NCBI GenBank assembly: GCA_035315065.1
Contig: DATFYM010000022.1
Location: forward strand, 1 to 64,000
Direction: 5' to 3'
Source: DATFYM01 sp035315065
GTDB lineage: Bacteria > Acidobacteriota > Terriglobia > UBA7540
DNA length: 64,000 nucleotides
Each line of letters begins with the position of its first letter. Position 1 is the first letter of the stretch. Under the pieces are notes generated by a model. It was not told where the DNA came from. It made no database searches and saw nothing but the letters and a program-made list of their open reading frames with translations. The position numbers and the translations under genes are program-made. Of the stretch, positions 39,243 through 48,483 are shown in pieces.

Positions 39243-41585
39243 TCACATGCCGGGCATCGGCGCATTCACGTCGAGCCGATAGGTCTTCGCCACCAGGACT
39301 GACGAATCGAACGCGCCCCACACAGGATCGGCCATGAGGTCGTCGGGCCGTGACCGAAACAACTTGCCGGGGATCTGCGGTAGGCCTTGTATTTCGTCGA
39401 CCACGGTAAGGGACGGCGTTTGCGACACGGGCACCTTGAGAGTGACCACCAATCCGCTTGCGGGCGCGCCAACATAGGCGAGCGACCAGTGATCGACGCC
39501 AGCCGCCGGCACCGTGACCTTCTTCCCATTCACATCAGCTCCTAGCACCCGCGCGTTCTCAACCCCCAGCCATAGGATACCGGCTTGGCGTGGCGAGGAG
39601 ATCAGCACGCGGATGTCGCGGACCTCGCCGAACGTCACATCATCGGTCACTACCGCAGCCGGCGCAGCAAGTGAAATCGAGGGGGCATCCCCAACCCGCG
39701 CTGTCCGGAAGATAAAGGAGAAGCGTCCGAGATCACGCGACCAGGCGCCCGCGCCCAGAAACTGTGAGGTCCAGGCGTCCGGCGCGTTGTCACGACTCGC
39801 CCACATCGCCTTCCCGGTATCGGCATCGAGCGCATAGGCGATGCTATCGGCGCGAGGATGAGCCGCGTCGTAGCCGCTGTGGGCGATGGCGGCTACAAAC
39901 AGCGCCAGCGCCGCTACCAGCGCGCCCGCCGGCAACAGCCAGCGACGGCGAGACGTCATGATGTGGATATGCGGGACCAGCAAGCCAACCAGCAAAGCGG
40001 TTGGAATCACGATCGCCGGCAGCAGGGTGGTGCTGATCAGCATCACCAGGAGATAAGGCAGACCCCCGAACAACAGGATTCCGACGATGGCAGGCAGCGT
40101 CCAGACTAATGCGCTCTCTCCTTCTGCCTCGGGGTCACGCCTCGAGAAAGCGTAGCCTAACTCCACAAGGCTCGCGAACAGCGGCCAAGTGAACAGGTAG
40201 CTCGCTCCCTTCAGCGACAGGCTGGTAATAACGGTCAGAATCGCCCACCAGGCAAGCGCGCCGAAGGTCAGGTTACCCATTTGGATCTTCCTTCCCAGGG
40301 CGACGTGAAGCGCGCACAGGATGGCGACGGTGAGCGCCAGGAAGCCGTAGGCGTAGAGGTCACCATTGTAGGCCATGCCGTAGGGAAGCAGATTGACGAG
40401 GCTGGTGCGGCGAAGCAAGGACCAGGCGAAGTGGGCCAGCGCCGCGGCCAACAGGGCGCCCCCCAGCCACGCCAGGAAGCCGGCGAGGATTCCACCCCAG
40501 GTGAGCTGACGCTTCCTGAGTCCCAGCGCGGCGATGCCAATGAACAAGAGCACCGCCAGCACCATCAGCGGAACTGCGAGCGCCTCCGGGTAATGAACCG
40601 TCTTGCCGAGGAGGCTGAAATAGACGGCGTCGGGCGCCGAAGTGTGCGTGAGGTCGAGGCCGCCGAAATGGCGGGCGAGCGCCAGCGCGTAGGAGCCGTC
40701 GTGCTGGAGGCTGGCGGCGCTGATGCTCTCGAGGTCGTCTCGCCAGGTGTGGTAGCGAGCCCAGCATCCGATATAAGCGAAGTTGAGCCCGGCGAGGCCG
40801 GCGCCCTTGAAGACGGTCAAGTCGGTATCGTTGGGTAGGTGTTTGTAGGCCTCGTAGGCGAACGACGAAGTCGCGGAGTACGGCGCAGCCTGGGCGAACT
40901 CGCGGATCAGCCAGCCGTTGTGCTGACTGGTCTCAAACATGAACGACGGGCCGCAGGCGCCGCGCGCTTCGAAGTTAAGCGCTACGCCGACATCCTTCAC
41001 CCAAGGGTGCTCGTTGACGAAGCCTTGGGCGCCCATCAGTCCCAGTTCTTCGCCGTCGGTGATCAGAAAGATCACGTCGTTCGGCAGGGGCGGGCCGGAC
41101 CTCAGTGCGCGAGCGGTTTCGAGCAAGGTGACGGCTCCCGAGCCATCGTCGCTCGCCCCCGGCCCGGTGGGCACCGAGTCGTAGTGCGCAGCGAGCATCA
41201 CCGCCTTGGTGTTGGCCGTCCCGCGGAGACGGGCCACGATGTTATTGACAGTGGCCGCGACGGCTGGTACGCGCCACTTGGGTTCGTAGCGAACCACAGT
41301 GGCGGCTACAACCTGCGGGTCGAGCCCCAGCGCCTGGAGCTGGGTCACGAGATAGTCGCGCACGCGGGCATTCTCCGCTGAGCCCGTGGGGTGTGGCTTC
41401 TGGGCGATCGCCCGGAGGTGCTCCACGCCACGCTCGGCTGAGAAGTCGGCGGGCGGCGCGCTCGCCGCCACCGGCGCCGGTGGCTGCACCTGATAGACGG
41501 CCAGAAACGAAAGCACGGCGATCAGCGCCAACGTCCCGATCGCGGCCACTGCGGAAGCCTGCTTGGGAGGCGCCTCACTGGCCAT
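39243..41585 (-). CDS. Membrane-bound M28-family peptidase with multipass C-terminal region
   Basis: A 780-residue peptidase of the ER-aminopeptidase-like (Fxna) type. After an N-terminal membrane helix (AAIGTLALIAVLSFLAVYQV) comes the M28 catalytic domain: LAAHYDSVPTGPGASDDGSG with two ligands, TDGEELGLMGAQGF with the Glu general base and ligand, and later YHTWRDDLES with the last His. From about residue 370 there are eight or nine hydrophobic segments, then a C-terminal extracytoplasmic domain. The start at 41585 (MASEAPPKQ) is chosen because the upstream 43 codons lie in a heptad repeat. Substrate unknown. Confidence 0.87.
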   Translation of the reverse strand: MASEAPPKQASAVAAIGTLALIAVLSFLAVYQVQPPAPVAASAPPADFSAERGVEHLRAIAQKPHPTGSAENARVRDYLVTQLQALGLDPQVVAATVVRYEPKWRVPAVAATVNNIVARLRGTANTKAVMLAAHYDSVPTGPGASDDGSGAVTLLETARALRSGPPLPNDVIFLITDGEELGLMGAQGFVNEHPWVKDVGVALNFEARGACGPSFMFETSQHNGWLIREFAQAAPYSATSSFAYEAYKHLPNDTDLTVFKGAGLAGLNFAYIGCWARYHTWRDDLESISAASLQHDGSYALALARHFGGLDLTHTSAPDAVYFSLLGKTVHYPEALAVPLMVLAVLLFIGIAALGLRKRQLTWGGILAGFLAWLGGALLAAALAHFAWSLLRRTSLVNLLPYGMAYNGDLYAYGFLALTVAILCALHVALGRKIQMGNLTFGALAWWAILTVITSLSLKGASYLFTWPLFASLVELGYAFSRRDPEAEGESALVWTLPAIVGILLFGGLPYLLVMLISTTLLPAIVIPTALLVGLLVPHIHIMTSRRRWLLPAGALVAALALFVAAIAHSGYDAAHPRADSIAYALDADTGKAMWASRDNAPDAWTSQFLGAGAWSRDLGRFSFIFRTARVGDAPSISLAAPAAVVTDDVTFGEVRDIRVLISSPRQAGILWLGVENARVLGADVNGKKVTVPAAGVDHWSLAYVGAPASGLVVTLKVPVSQTPSLTVVDEIQGLPQIPGKLFRSRPDDLMADPVWGAFDSSVLVAKTYRLDVNAPMPGM

Positions 41586-41605
41586 CGTTGACCTCAGGTG
41601 CCCAG

Positions 41606-41706
41606 CAAGCGGGGTTCGGGATTCGGGACTCAGGATTCGCAGAGGAACATTGGGCACTGGGATTGGTTCTTCGAACTCCGAACCCTGAATCCCAAACCCC
41701 GCTTGC
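41606..41706. repeat. Heptad-word hairpin, family J (GGATTCG words)
   Basis: GCAAGCGGGGTTCGGGATTC, then GGGACTCAGGATTCG, face GAACTCCGAACCCTGAATCC, then CAAACCCCGCTTGC. It sits in the leader of the M28 peptidase gene. Confidence 0.85.
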
Positions 41707-41753
41707 ATCGCCACCGTATTTGTGAAAGACAGCGCTTCCGCATTCCGTGTTCA

Positions 41754-43442
41754 TCATTTCTCCGCGGGCGGTTCCGTAATTGCCCCTTCGGAAGCGGACG
41801 ACACCAAGGCCGCGTACTTGGCGAAGACGCCCGACTTGTAGCGTGGTTCCGGAGCGCGCCAATCGGCCAGGCGCCGGAGGAGTTCCTCTTTGCTCAACTC
41901 GAGATCCAGCCGCCGTTTCTCGATGTCGAACACCACCATGTCGCCTTCTTCAACGACGGCAATCGGCCCGCCGCGCGCAGCTTCAGGCGCCACGTGGCCC
42001 ACCATGAGGCCGCGAGTGGCGCCGCTGAAGCGGCCGTCGGTAGCAAGCGCCACGCTTTCCCCCAAGCCTTCGCCCACAATCGCTCCGGTCACGCCCAGCA
42101 TCTCCCGCATGCCGGGGCCGCCCCGCGGGCCCTCGTAGCGGATCACCACCACGTCGTCTGGCTTGATGTTCTTCGACGTCACCGCGTGCATGGCGTCCTC
42201 CTCCCGGTCGAAAACGCGCGCGGGACCACGATGGTAGAGACGCTCGTGTCCGGCAATCTTCACCACCGCACCCTCTGGGGCAAGGCTGCCTTTCAGGATC
42301 ACCAGGCCGCCCGTCGACTTGAGCGGATGATCGGTCGTCTTGATCACATCCTGTCCCGGCGTTTCGACGGCGCGGCAGGCCTCCTCGGCTAGGGTGCGCC
42401 CGGTGACGGTAATGGCGGTGCCATCCACTTTGCCGCCTTCGAGCAGGCGCCGCGCGATGAGCTGAATCCCGCCGGCGCGATGTACGTCGACGGCCATGTA
42501 ACGGCCGCCGGGCTTCAGGTCGGCGATGATCGGGGTGCGGCGGCTGACGACATCAAAATCGTCGATGGTCAGCGGCACGCCTGCTTCGCGCGCCATGGCC
42601 AGCAAATGCAGCACGGAATTGGTGGAGCCGCCCGTGGCCGCGACACTGGCGATAGCGTTTTCAAACGCGCTGCGCGTCAGGATGTCGCGTGGGCGCAAAT
42701 TGGTGCGCAGCAGGTCCATCACCATCTGACCGCTGCGATAGGCAATCTGGTCCTTTTCCTCCACGGTTGCCGGGACGCTGTTGAAGCCTAGAGGTGAGAG
42801 GCCGATGAACTCCATCACCGTGGACATGGTGTTGGCGGTGAACTGCCCGCCGCACGCGCCCGCGCCGGGGCAGGCCACGTCCTCCAGCCCCTTCAAGTCA
42901 GCGTCGGACATCAGGCCGGCCGCGTGCGCGCCGATAGCCTCGTAAACATCGCCCACGCTCACGTCGCGCCCCTGAAAGCGGCCCGGGGCAATCGAGCCGC
43001 CGTAGAGCAGGAGACCCGGCACGTTGAGCCGGATCAACGCCAGGGCGCCGGCGGGGATCGTCTTGTCGCAGGCCACCAACGTCACCATAGCGTCAAACAT
43101 GTGGCCGCGGCCCACCAGCTCCATGGAGTCGGCGATCACCTCGCGGCTGATCAGTGACGCCTTCATTCCTTCGGTGCCCATGGTGATGCCGTCGGAGATG
43201 GCCACGGTGTTGAATTCCATCGGCGTGCCGCCGGCCGCCCGTACGCCTTCCTTCACCTTGGCTGCCAGGCGCCGCAGGTGGAAGTTGCAGGGCATGGTTT
43301 CGATCCAGGTGTTGGCGATGCCGACGATCGGCCGCGCCAGATCAGCGTCGGTGAAACCGATGGCCTTCAGCATGGCGCGCGCGCCGGCGCGCTCGGGTCC
43401 TTCGAGGATGGTACGGCTGGGAAGCTTGGAGTCGGATGACAT
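41754..43442 (-). CDS. ilvD: Dihydroxy-acid dehydratase IlvD
   Basis: Dehydrates 2,3-dihydroxy-isovalerate and -methylvalerate in valine and isoleucine synthesis. The 562-residue protein shows iron-sulfur ligands in MPCNFHLRRLA, VACDKTIPAGAL and CPGAGACGGQFTANTMS. The C-terminal end has GEGLGESVALATDGRFSGAT and VGHVAPEA, with the catalytic Ser region. Length is normal. It could also be a sugar-acid dehydratase of the same superfamily, but the spacing and the FTANTMS motif favour IlvD. No other ilv or leu genes are adjacent. Confidence 0.95.
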   Translation of the reverse strand: MSSDSKLPSRTILEGPERAGARAMLKAIGFTDADLARPIVGIANTWIETMPCNFHLRRLAAKVKEGVRAAGGTPMEFNTVAISDGITMGTEGMKASLISREVIADSMELVGRGHMFDAMVTLVACDKTIPAGALALIRLNVPGLLLYGGSIAPGRFQGRDVSVGDVYEAIGAHAAGLMSDADLKGLEDVACPGAGACGGQFTANTMSTVMEFIGLSPLGFNSVPATVEEKDQIAYRSGQMVMDLLRTNLRPRDILTRSAFENAIASVAATGGSTNSVLHLLAMAREAGVPLTIDDFDVVSRRTPIIADLKPGGRYMAVDVHRAGGIQLIARRLLEGGKVDGTAITVTGRTLAEEACRAVETPGQDVIKTTDHPLKSTGGLVILKGSLAPEGAVVKIAGHERLYHRGPARVFDREEDAMHAVTSKNIKPDDVVVIRYEGPRGGPGMREMLGVTGAIVGEGLGESVALATDGRFSGATRGLMVGHVAPEAARGGPIAVVEEGDMVVFDIEKRRLDLELSKEELLRRLADWRAPEPRYKSGVFAKYAALVSSASEGAITEPPAEK

Positions 43443-43555
43443 CGTGTCTCCTTATCGGAACAAGAAACTCGAAAATCGAAACTCGCGCACGATATTGACA
43501 GATTCAAACTCAACCGGCAATAGATGTTCTCCTCTCCTCCTAGTCGTGCGCAGTC

Positions 43556-44623
43556 CTAGTCCAGCGGCACCAGGGGCGCTGCTTCTTCTTCGTTCGGCGA
43601 TACAACCTCCAATGGTCTGGCTGCCGGACGTGCCCGGTGGGTAATGATCAGCGCCACAGCGGCCACCACCAGCGCGGCCGCGGCAAGCGTCCTGAATGTA
43701 ACGTGCTCGTGCGCCACTGCCCAGCCGAGGAACACCGCCACTACGGGGTTCACGTAGGCATAGGTGGAGACGCGCGCCGGGCTCGCATGGCTCAGCAGCC
43801 AGTTGTAGGAAGTGAAGCCAACGAGCGAGCCAAAGGTAATCAAATAGCTGATCCCCAGAATGGAGCGGATGGAGATGACGCTCAAATCGAGCCCCGCGGT
43901 CTCGCGCGTCACCAGCCCGAGCACGATCAGCAGCACCCCGCCGGTCAGCATTTCCATGGAGGCAGCCAGCAGCGTCGAACGAGGCAGATCTGCCTTGGGC
44001 GAATAGAGAGAACCCACTGCCCAGGCGAGCGCGCCACACAGCAGTACCGCCGCGCCCAGGCGATCTACGCCCCCGTGGCCGAGGAGATTACTGGGCCCGA
44101 CGAGCAAACCGATCCCCGCGATACCCAACCCCAGCCCTGCGATCACGCGTCCTCCCAGCACGGTTCCCTGATGCCGGGCCTTCTGCTGAGCGTGTCCGAT
44201 CAACACCATCCAGAGCGGAATGGTGGCCAGCAGCAGGCAGGCTAATCCGGAGTCGACGCGCTCTTCCGCCCAGGTGAGCGCGCCGTTGCCGCCCAGGAAG
44301 AGCAACGCCCCTATGATGACCGCCGAACGCCATTGCGCCGTGGTGGGAGGCCAAGCGCCACGCCGCCGCGACCAGAAATAGAGCAGCGCTCCAGCGATGA
44401 TGAATCGCGTCCCCGCCATCAGAAAGGGCGGAATGGTCTCGATGGCGATCTTGATGCCGAGATAGGTGGAGCCCCAAATCAAGTAGATAGCAGCGAAGGC
44501 CAGCACCAGTTTCTCGGTCGACGCCCACGACCTGCGGCGAGGCCTAGACGTGCTCGGCGAGGTGCCGATCCCAGGCCCGCCCATTTCCTCCACCACCGCG
44601 CTTTGTGTGTCCGGTCTCTCCAC
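43556..44623 (-). CDS. EamA-family (DMT superfamily) transporter
   Basis: A 355-residue inner-membrane protein with ten predicted helices as two EamA repeats. The first repeat begins LVLAFAAIYLIWGSTYLGIK and includes IPPFLMAGTRFIIAGALLYF. The second includes LGAAVLLCGALAWAVGSLYS and ends in YAYVNPVVAVFLGWAVAHEH. It resembles the YedA/RhaT-like exporters of amino acids or other metabolites. N- and C-terminal tails are charged and cytoplasmic. Substrate not predictable. Gene stands alone downstream of the large glycosidase on the same strand. Confidence 0.88.
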   Translation of the reverse strand: MERPDTQSAVVEEMGGPGIGTSPSTSRPRRRSWASTEKLVLAFAAIYLIWGSTYLGIKIAIETIPPFLMAGTRFIIAGALLYFWSRRRGAWPPTTAQWRSAVIIGALLFLGGNGALTWAEERVDSGLACLLLATIPLWMVLIGHAQQKARHQGTVLGGRVIAGLGLGIAGIGLLVGPSNLLGHGGVDRLGAAVLLCGALAWAVGSLYSPKADLPRSTLLAASMEMLTGGVLLIVLGLVTRETAGLDLSVISIRSILGISYLITFGSLVGFTSYNWLLSHASPARVSTYAYVNPVVAVFLGWAVAHEHVTFRTLAAAALVVAAVALIITHRARPAARPLEVVSPNEEEAAPLVPLD

Positions 44624-44661
44624 GTTGATGCTCTGCCTGATGTTAGATTTGATTCACGCAA

Positions 44662-44688
44662 CAGCGGGCGAGACGCCCGCGCTACATC
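44662..44688. repeat. GCGGGCGAGACGCCCGCGC palindrome
   Basis: A short perfect hairpin (GCGGGCG-AGA-CGCCCGC) between the glycosidase and EamA genes. It matches the inner stems at 14548-14798. Confidence 0.7.
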
Positions 44689-44694
44689 GAAACT

Positions 44695-47409
44695 TCAAGG
44701 CGCCAATTCCACGCGCAGGGTCAAGGTCTGATAAGGCCCGAGGCCCGCCGTGGGCGCCGGAGGCTCGCCGTTGCACAACTCTGGGGTGGGCGCCAAGACG
44801 AACACCCAACGGCTCCCTTGGTGCGCGCTCACCTTGCCTCCCTCGACGTGCGCCACGCGCCACGGCGTTGTGAGGGAAAGCGATGAGCATGCGCTCGCCG
44901 GCCCTTCGACCTCCGCTGTGTAAACATGTCCATCCAGCTTCGATCTCAGTACTCGCAGCCCCCGACTCTGGGCGCCTGGGGCGACGTCCGGGGCGGCGAT
45001 CCACGGACGAACCCCGGGCTCGTAACGGAGGACCACTTCCGTTTTTTCCTCGGCGTCGAACTTGACCTCCGCGTGCTCGTCCTGTTCATTGCGGCGCAAC
45101 GTCGCGGCCACCAGCCGTCCGTTGAGCGTGGCACGGATGCTTTGGCTGCCCAGCGCGATCTCAGGCGCAAAGGTGATGGCAACGGGCGGGCCTGCGACCT
45201 CAGCAGTCAGCTTGATCTCGGATTCGGCCTGCGTCATTTCCAGATTGAGTGTGGACCGCCCGACGTGGAGGTTCTTGATGGTCACGCCGGACCAACTGAG
45301 CGGCAGGTGCGGCGTCCAGTGGAGCTCGGACATTGGCGCGTAAGGATCGATGCCCAGCATCCCCCGCACGAGCGAGGTGATGACCGTCCCGGACGACCAG
45401 ATCTGCTCCGGCACGCTGACGTCAAGTTCGCTGTTGTAGTCGCCGGAAAAGACCTCGGGCACGTGTCCCAGTGAGTCGAGGAACGATTGCTCTACCAAGG
45501 AGCGCACCAGCGGAAACCCTTCTAACGGGCGATGGCGGCTGTAGAAGGCCAGCGTCTGTTCGCCGGTGCCGAGCGGCCAGACGCTGCCATGGCCGTACGA
45601 GTCGCCGATATAAAGCGGATCGTCGGCGGGAATGCTCCGCGTCCCCCAGTCGGCCTCCCAACGAGCGTGGGCCATGCTGTCAAGCGCCCGCTCGGATTTC
45701 TCCTCGTCGAACACGCCCATCCAGATACCCCAACTCGGCTGGTTCAACTCCTGGGTGAGCAGGTCCCCCTTGCCGTCGAAGCCGTAGAAGAAGAAACTGC
45801 GCTGGGGATTCCAGAATTTGGCCCCCAGAGAAGCGCGGGCTTTTTCGGCACGGCCGTGTGCGTCGCCCGCCAGGTCGCGATCGCCCACGAGGTTGGCCAG
45901 CCCTTCCGTCGCCTCGGCGCCCGCCACCCACACAGACTCAAGATAAATGTCCTTCACCACTTGCTGGCCGATGGTTTCGTCGCCGCCCCAGCCTCCGGTG
46001 GGTATCGTAACGAGCCCGTCCGAGGGATCGACCCGCGAGACAAGATACCCGTACGCGGCCTTGATCGAATCCCAGCTCGAGCGGACGAAATCGAGATCGC
46101 CCGAAGTTCGGTAAAGGTTCCGCAAAGCGACCAGGTACAGGGCGCTGACATCCGTGTGACGGTAGGCATACGGGTAACCCTTGAACCAGTCGATGAGGCC
46201 GGCGCTCTGCGACAGTTCGTGGAATATCTCGCCGGTCTCCTTCTTCTGATACTTCTGGATGAACCGGACGGCATCGCGTGCCAAGGCGTGGTCGCCGGAA
46301 GCTTCGAGCGCAAAAGTGTTGGTGAGCGCATCGCCACCGAAGAACCAGGCGTACTGCGGGCGCCGCGTGTCGCGCGAGGGTCCGTAGCCCGCCACCAGGC
46401 CGCAGCCCAGCCACGGATTGCAAACGTAAGCCTGATCGAGGGCGATGCGCGCCCATGTATAGGCGAGGTTGAATTGTCGATCGGGGGTTTCGATCTGGAC
46501 GCCGTTCGCGACCACTCTCTGGTAGTGCTGCACAGCCTCGGTGTAAAGCGCGGGGGTACGAGCGAGAAGCGCCTGGTACGTCTTCGCGGCGTCGTAGTAC
46601 GGCGGTGCGGTGAGCGAAGCGATCAGCGGGAACATACGATCGCCGGAGTTCGCGGGAATGTCGAGTTCGAGCGAGAGCGTCCTGTCGGCCTGCCAGGGCT
46701 CGCTATAGGAATCAGGTTCGGAGTGGTGGCCGGCGACGGGCGAACCCACCAGCGCTGAGTGCCTGCCGGACGATTCCAGCAGCGCGAAGGAATGCCGCTC
46801 AGCATCCCAGGAGTAGCTCTGGCCACCGATGCCGGCCGGCCACATCAGGTCGAGGTCGGGCCGAAAGGTGATCGTAACGTGCAGCGGCAACCGGCTTTCC
46901 GCTTGGTAAAGAATCACCAGACCGGCTTCGTCCAGCGGCACAAACAGCGTCTCACGCACCGTGAAATCCTGGCCGGAATAGACGCGCGTCACCGACTCCG
47001 GGTTCACAATCACTTCGCGGACCGTCGCTGCACCCGGAATGATCGTGCTGGAGCTCTCCCGGCGAAGGCCGACCCGATAGTCATGAAAGATCCGGAAGGG
47101 ATAAACCCAGCCCTCCAGCGACTCGGTCGTGTACCCCAGGATCATGCCGCGGCGGCCGTGGGCGGCGATGAAGCGATGAGAGCTGGCCTGGGCTTCAAGG
47201 GTCAACGGACTCTCCGGGATGGCAATTGCGTAGCCGAGGTTTTCGCCAGGACTACCCCCCGTTTGCCCCTGCGCTAATCCCGTGGGGCTGAATAGAATCC
47301 CGAAGAGCAAGGCGCAACACCCGATCCATGAGCAAGTTACGAGTAGAGAGGTCGGGCGTCGCGCCTCCCTGGCAGGGACCGGTGGAGGTTTGGCGATACA
47401 GAATGACAT
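44695..47409 (-). CDS. Large exported (alpha/alpha)6 glycosidase, amylo-alpha-1,6-glucosidase/GH-like
   Basis: A 904-residue protein with an N-terminal signal (SWIGCCALLFGILFSPTGLA), a beta-sandwich domain to about residue 330, and an (alpha/alpha)6-barrel domain. Barrel features are RPQYAWFFGGDALTNTFALE, GYPYAYRHTDVSALYLVALR, GGWGGDETIGQQ, FFFYGFDGKGD, NQPSWGIWMGVFDEEKS and EQIWSSGTVITSL. These resemble the amylo-alpha-1,6-glucosidase and GH15/GH63/GH133-type catalytic cores, with acidic residues in FFGGD and EQIWS. A C-terminal beta domain follows. Substrate is unknown; export suggests breakdown of environmental glucans or plant polymers. Single gene. Confidence 0.8.
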   Translation of the reverse strand: MSFCIAKPPPVPAREARRPTSLLVTCSWIGCCALLFGILFSPTGLAQGQTGGSPGENLGYAIAIPESPLTLEAQASSHRFIAAHGRRGMILGYTTESLEGWVYPFRIFHDYRVGLRRESSSTIIPGAATVREVIVNPESVTRVYSGQDFTVRETLFVPLDEAGLVILYQAESRLPLHVTITFRPDLDLMWPAGIGGQSYSWDAERHSFALLESSGRHSALVGSPVAGHHSEPDSYSEPWQADRTLSLELDIPANSGDRMFPLIASLTAPPYYDAAKTYQALLARTPALYTEAVQHYQRVVANGVQIETPDRQFNLAYTWARIALDQAYVCNPWLGCGLVAGYGPSRDTRRPQYAWFFGGDALTNTFALEASGDHALARDAVRFIQKYQKKETGEIFHELSQSAGLIDWFKGYPYAYRHTDVSALYLVALRNLYRTSGDLDFVRSSWDSIKAAYGYLVSRVDPSDGLVTIPTGGWGGDETIGQQVVKDIYLESVWVAGAEATEGLANLVGDRDLAGDAHGRAEKARASLGAKFWNPQRSFFFYGFDGKGDLLTQELNQPSWGIWMGVFDEEKSERALDSMAHARWEADWGTRSIPADDPLYIGDSYGHGSVWPLGTGEQTLAFYSRHRPLEGFPLVRSLVEQSFLDSLGHVPEVFSGDYNSELDVSVPEQIWSSGTVITSLVRGMLGIDPYAPMSELHWTPHLPLSWSGVTIKNLHVGRSTLNLEMTQAESEIKLTAEVAGPPVAITFAPEIALGSQSIRATLNGRLVAATLRRNEQDEHAEVKFDAEEKTEVVLRYEPGVRPWIAAPDVAPGAQSRGLRVLRSKLDGHVYTAEVEGPASACSSLSLTTPWRVAHVEGGKVSAHQGSRWVFVLAPTPELCNGEPPAPTAGLGPYQTLTLRVELAP

Positions 47410-47645
47410 TCTTGTTATTCCCTTTGATTTATGTTAGTTTCAGGTTATGGTGCTCGCTGGTCGTTTCCACCGACGATGGAGAGGGGCGCAACCGAGAAAT
47501 GTCTCATCGTGAAATGCAATTCCGACTTTTCTCCATCGAGCTCCATTCCGCCACAATCGGCAATACAGAATGATAAGTGAATAAGCCCTTGCCTTTCTGT
47601 GAAATCTGAGTTCTGCGTGCCAGACGCCCCCTCGATACTCGATCT

Positions 47646-48302
47646 TCAGTTCAACACCGCCAATGCTGTCGCCGTCCCATGACGAGGACCTCTATAGGTC
47701 GGACGAAAAACCACGCGGTCGGCCACACCGGAGGGCACCTCTTCCAGGCTGGGGTAGCCCAATACCGGATGTTTCATGGACGCGGTCAGCGTCACCCCCA
47801 CATGCAATCTACCCTGCCCCTCCTGCCATCCGTACCCTGGCGAGACCCGCGCAAGGTTCCGGCCTCTTCCGCGTCTCAGCCAGATGGAGACGGTCACGTG
47901 CCAGCCCGGTCGACGGATCTTAAGCCGCCACGGCAACGGCAGGTTTCCCTTGGTCTGTGCAAACAACTTTTGGCGACGGGCGGGCGAAGAGATTTCGCGT
48001 TCGATCCTCCGCTTCGTGGTCCATACGTAGATCGCTGTGCGCAAGCATTGCTCATCCTGCTCCGGGCCCGCCGGCAGGGTGGCGCCGCGCAGGGCTTTGT
48101 GCAGGGCTTGAAAGTCCTCCAGGTCCCGGCCGGACCGGGCCAGCAAGGCCAGGAAATTCTTCGAGCGCATCCCGTGGCGCAGACCGTTGAGCGCAACGCG
48201 TGCTTTGCCTTCGGGCGTCTTAGGTCCGGTACACTTCTGGGCGTTGGCGCGGCAGGCGGCCAGAAGTGCGGGGGTCATCGTCGGCGACTTGCGTAAGGAC
48301 AC
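47646..48302 (-). CDS. Conserved hypothetical protein with ANAQKxTGPxTPEGKA N-terminus, divergent C-terminal half
   Basis: A 218-residue protein. The first 90 residues (CRANAQKCTGPKTPEGKARV, then ALNGLRHGMRSKNFLALLAR) match a short uncharacterised protein that is very common in Acidobacteriota. The usual continuation is a helical region rich in Glu and Leu. Here, from about residue 120, the sequence changes to basic and Trp/Arg-rich (KIRRPGWHVTVSIWLRRGRG), then a beta-like stretch to the end, so the 3' half may be foreign or frame-altered. Function is unknown. The 236 bases before the glycosidase gene and the space to the next gene hold nothing recognisable. Confidence 0.5.
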   Translation of the reverse strand: MSLRKSPTMTPALLAACRANAQKCTGPKTPEGKARVALNGLRHGMRSKNFLALLARSGRDLEDFQALHKALRGATLPAGPEQDEQCLRTAIYVWTTKRRIEREISSPARRQKLFAQTKGNLPLPWRLKIRRPGWHVTVSIWLRRGRGRNLARVSPGYGWQEGQGRLHVGVTLTASMKHPVLGYPSLEEVPSGVADRVVFRPTYRGPRHGTATALAVLN

Positions 48303-48483
48303 GAACTGTTGGTCTTCCTTATCAGACAGGAATATCCAAGAATAACTCCATGCTTACTGTAGCAGAGTGGCCTCTGTTGTCAATATCTTTCTCACACTCC
48401 AGGCCCTTAGGTCGATGGAAGTTCGACATCCTGGTTGTAAGTGATCTTCCAGCGATGCCGCGTATAGCCTGCCGCTAGTATGG

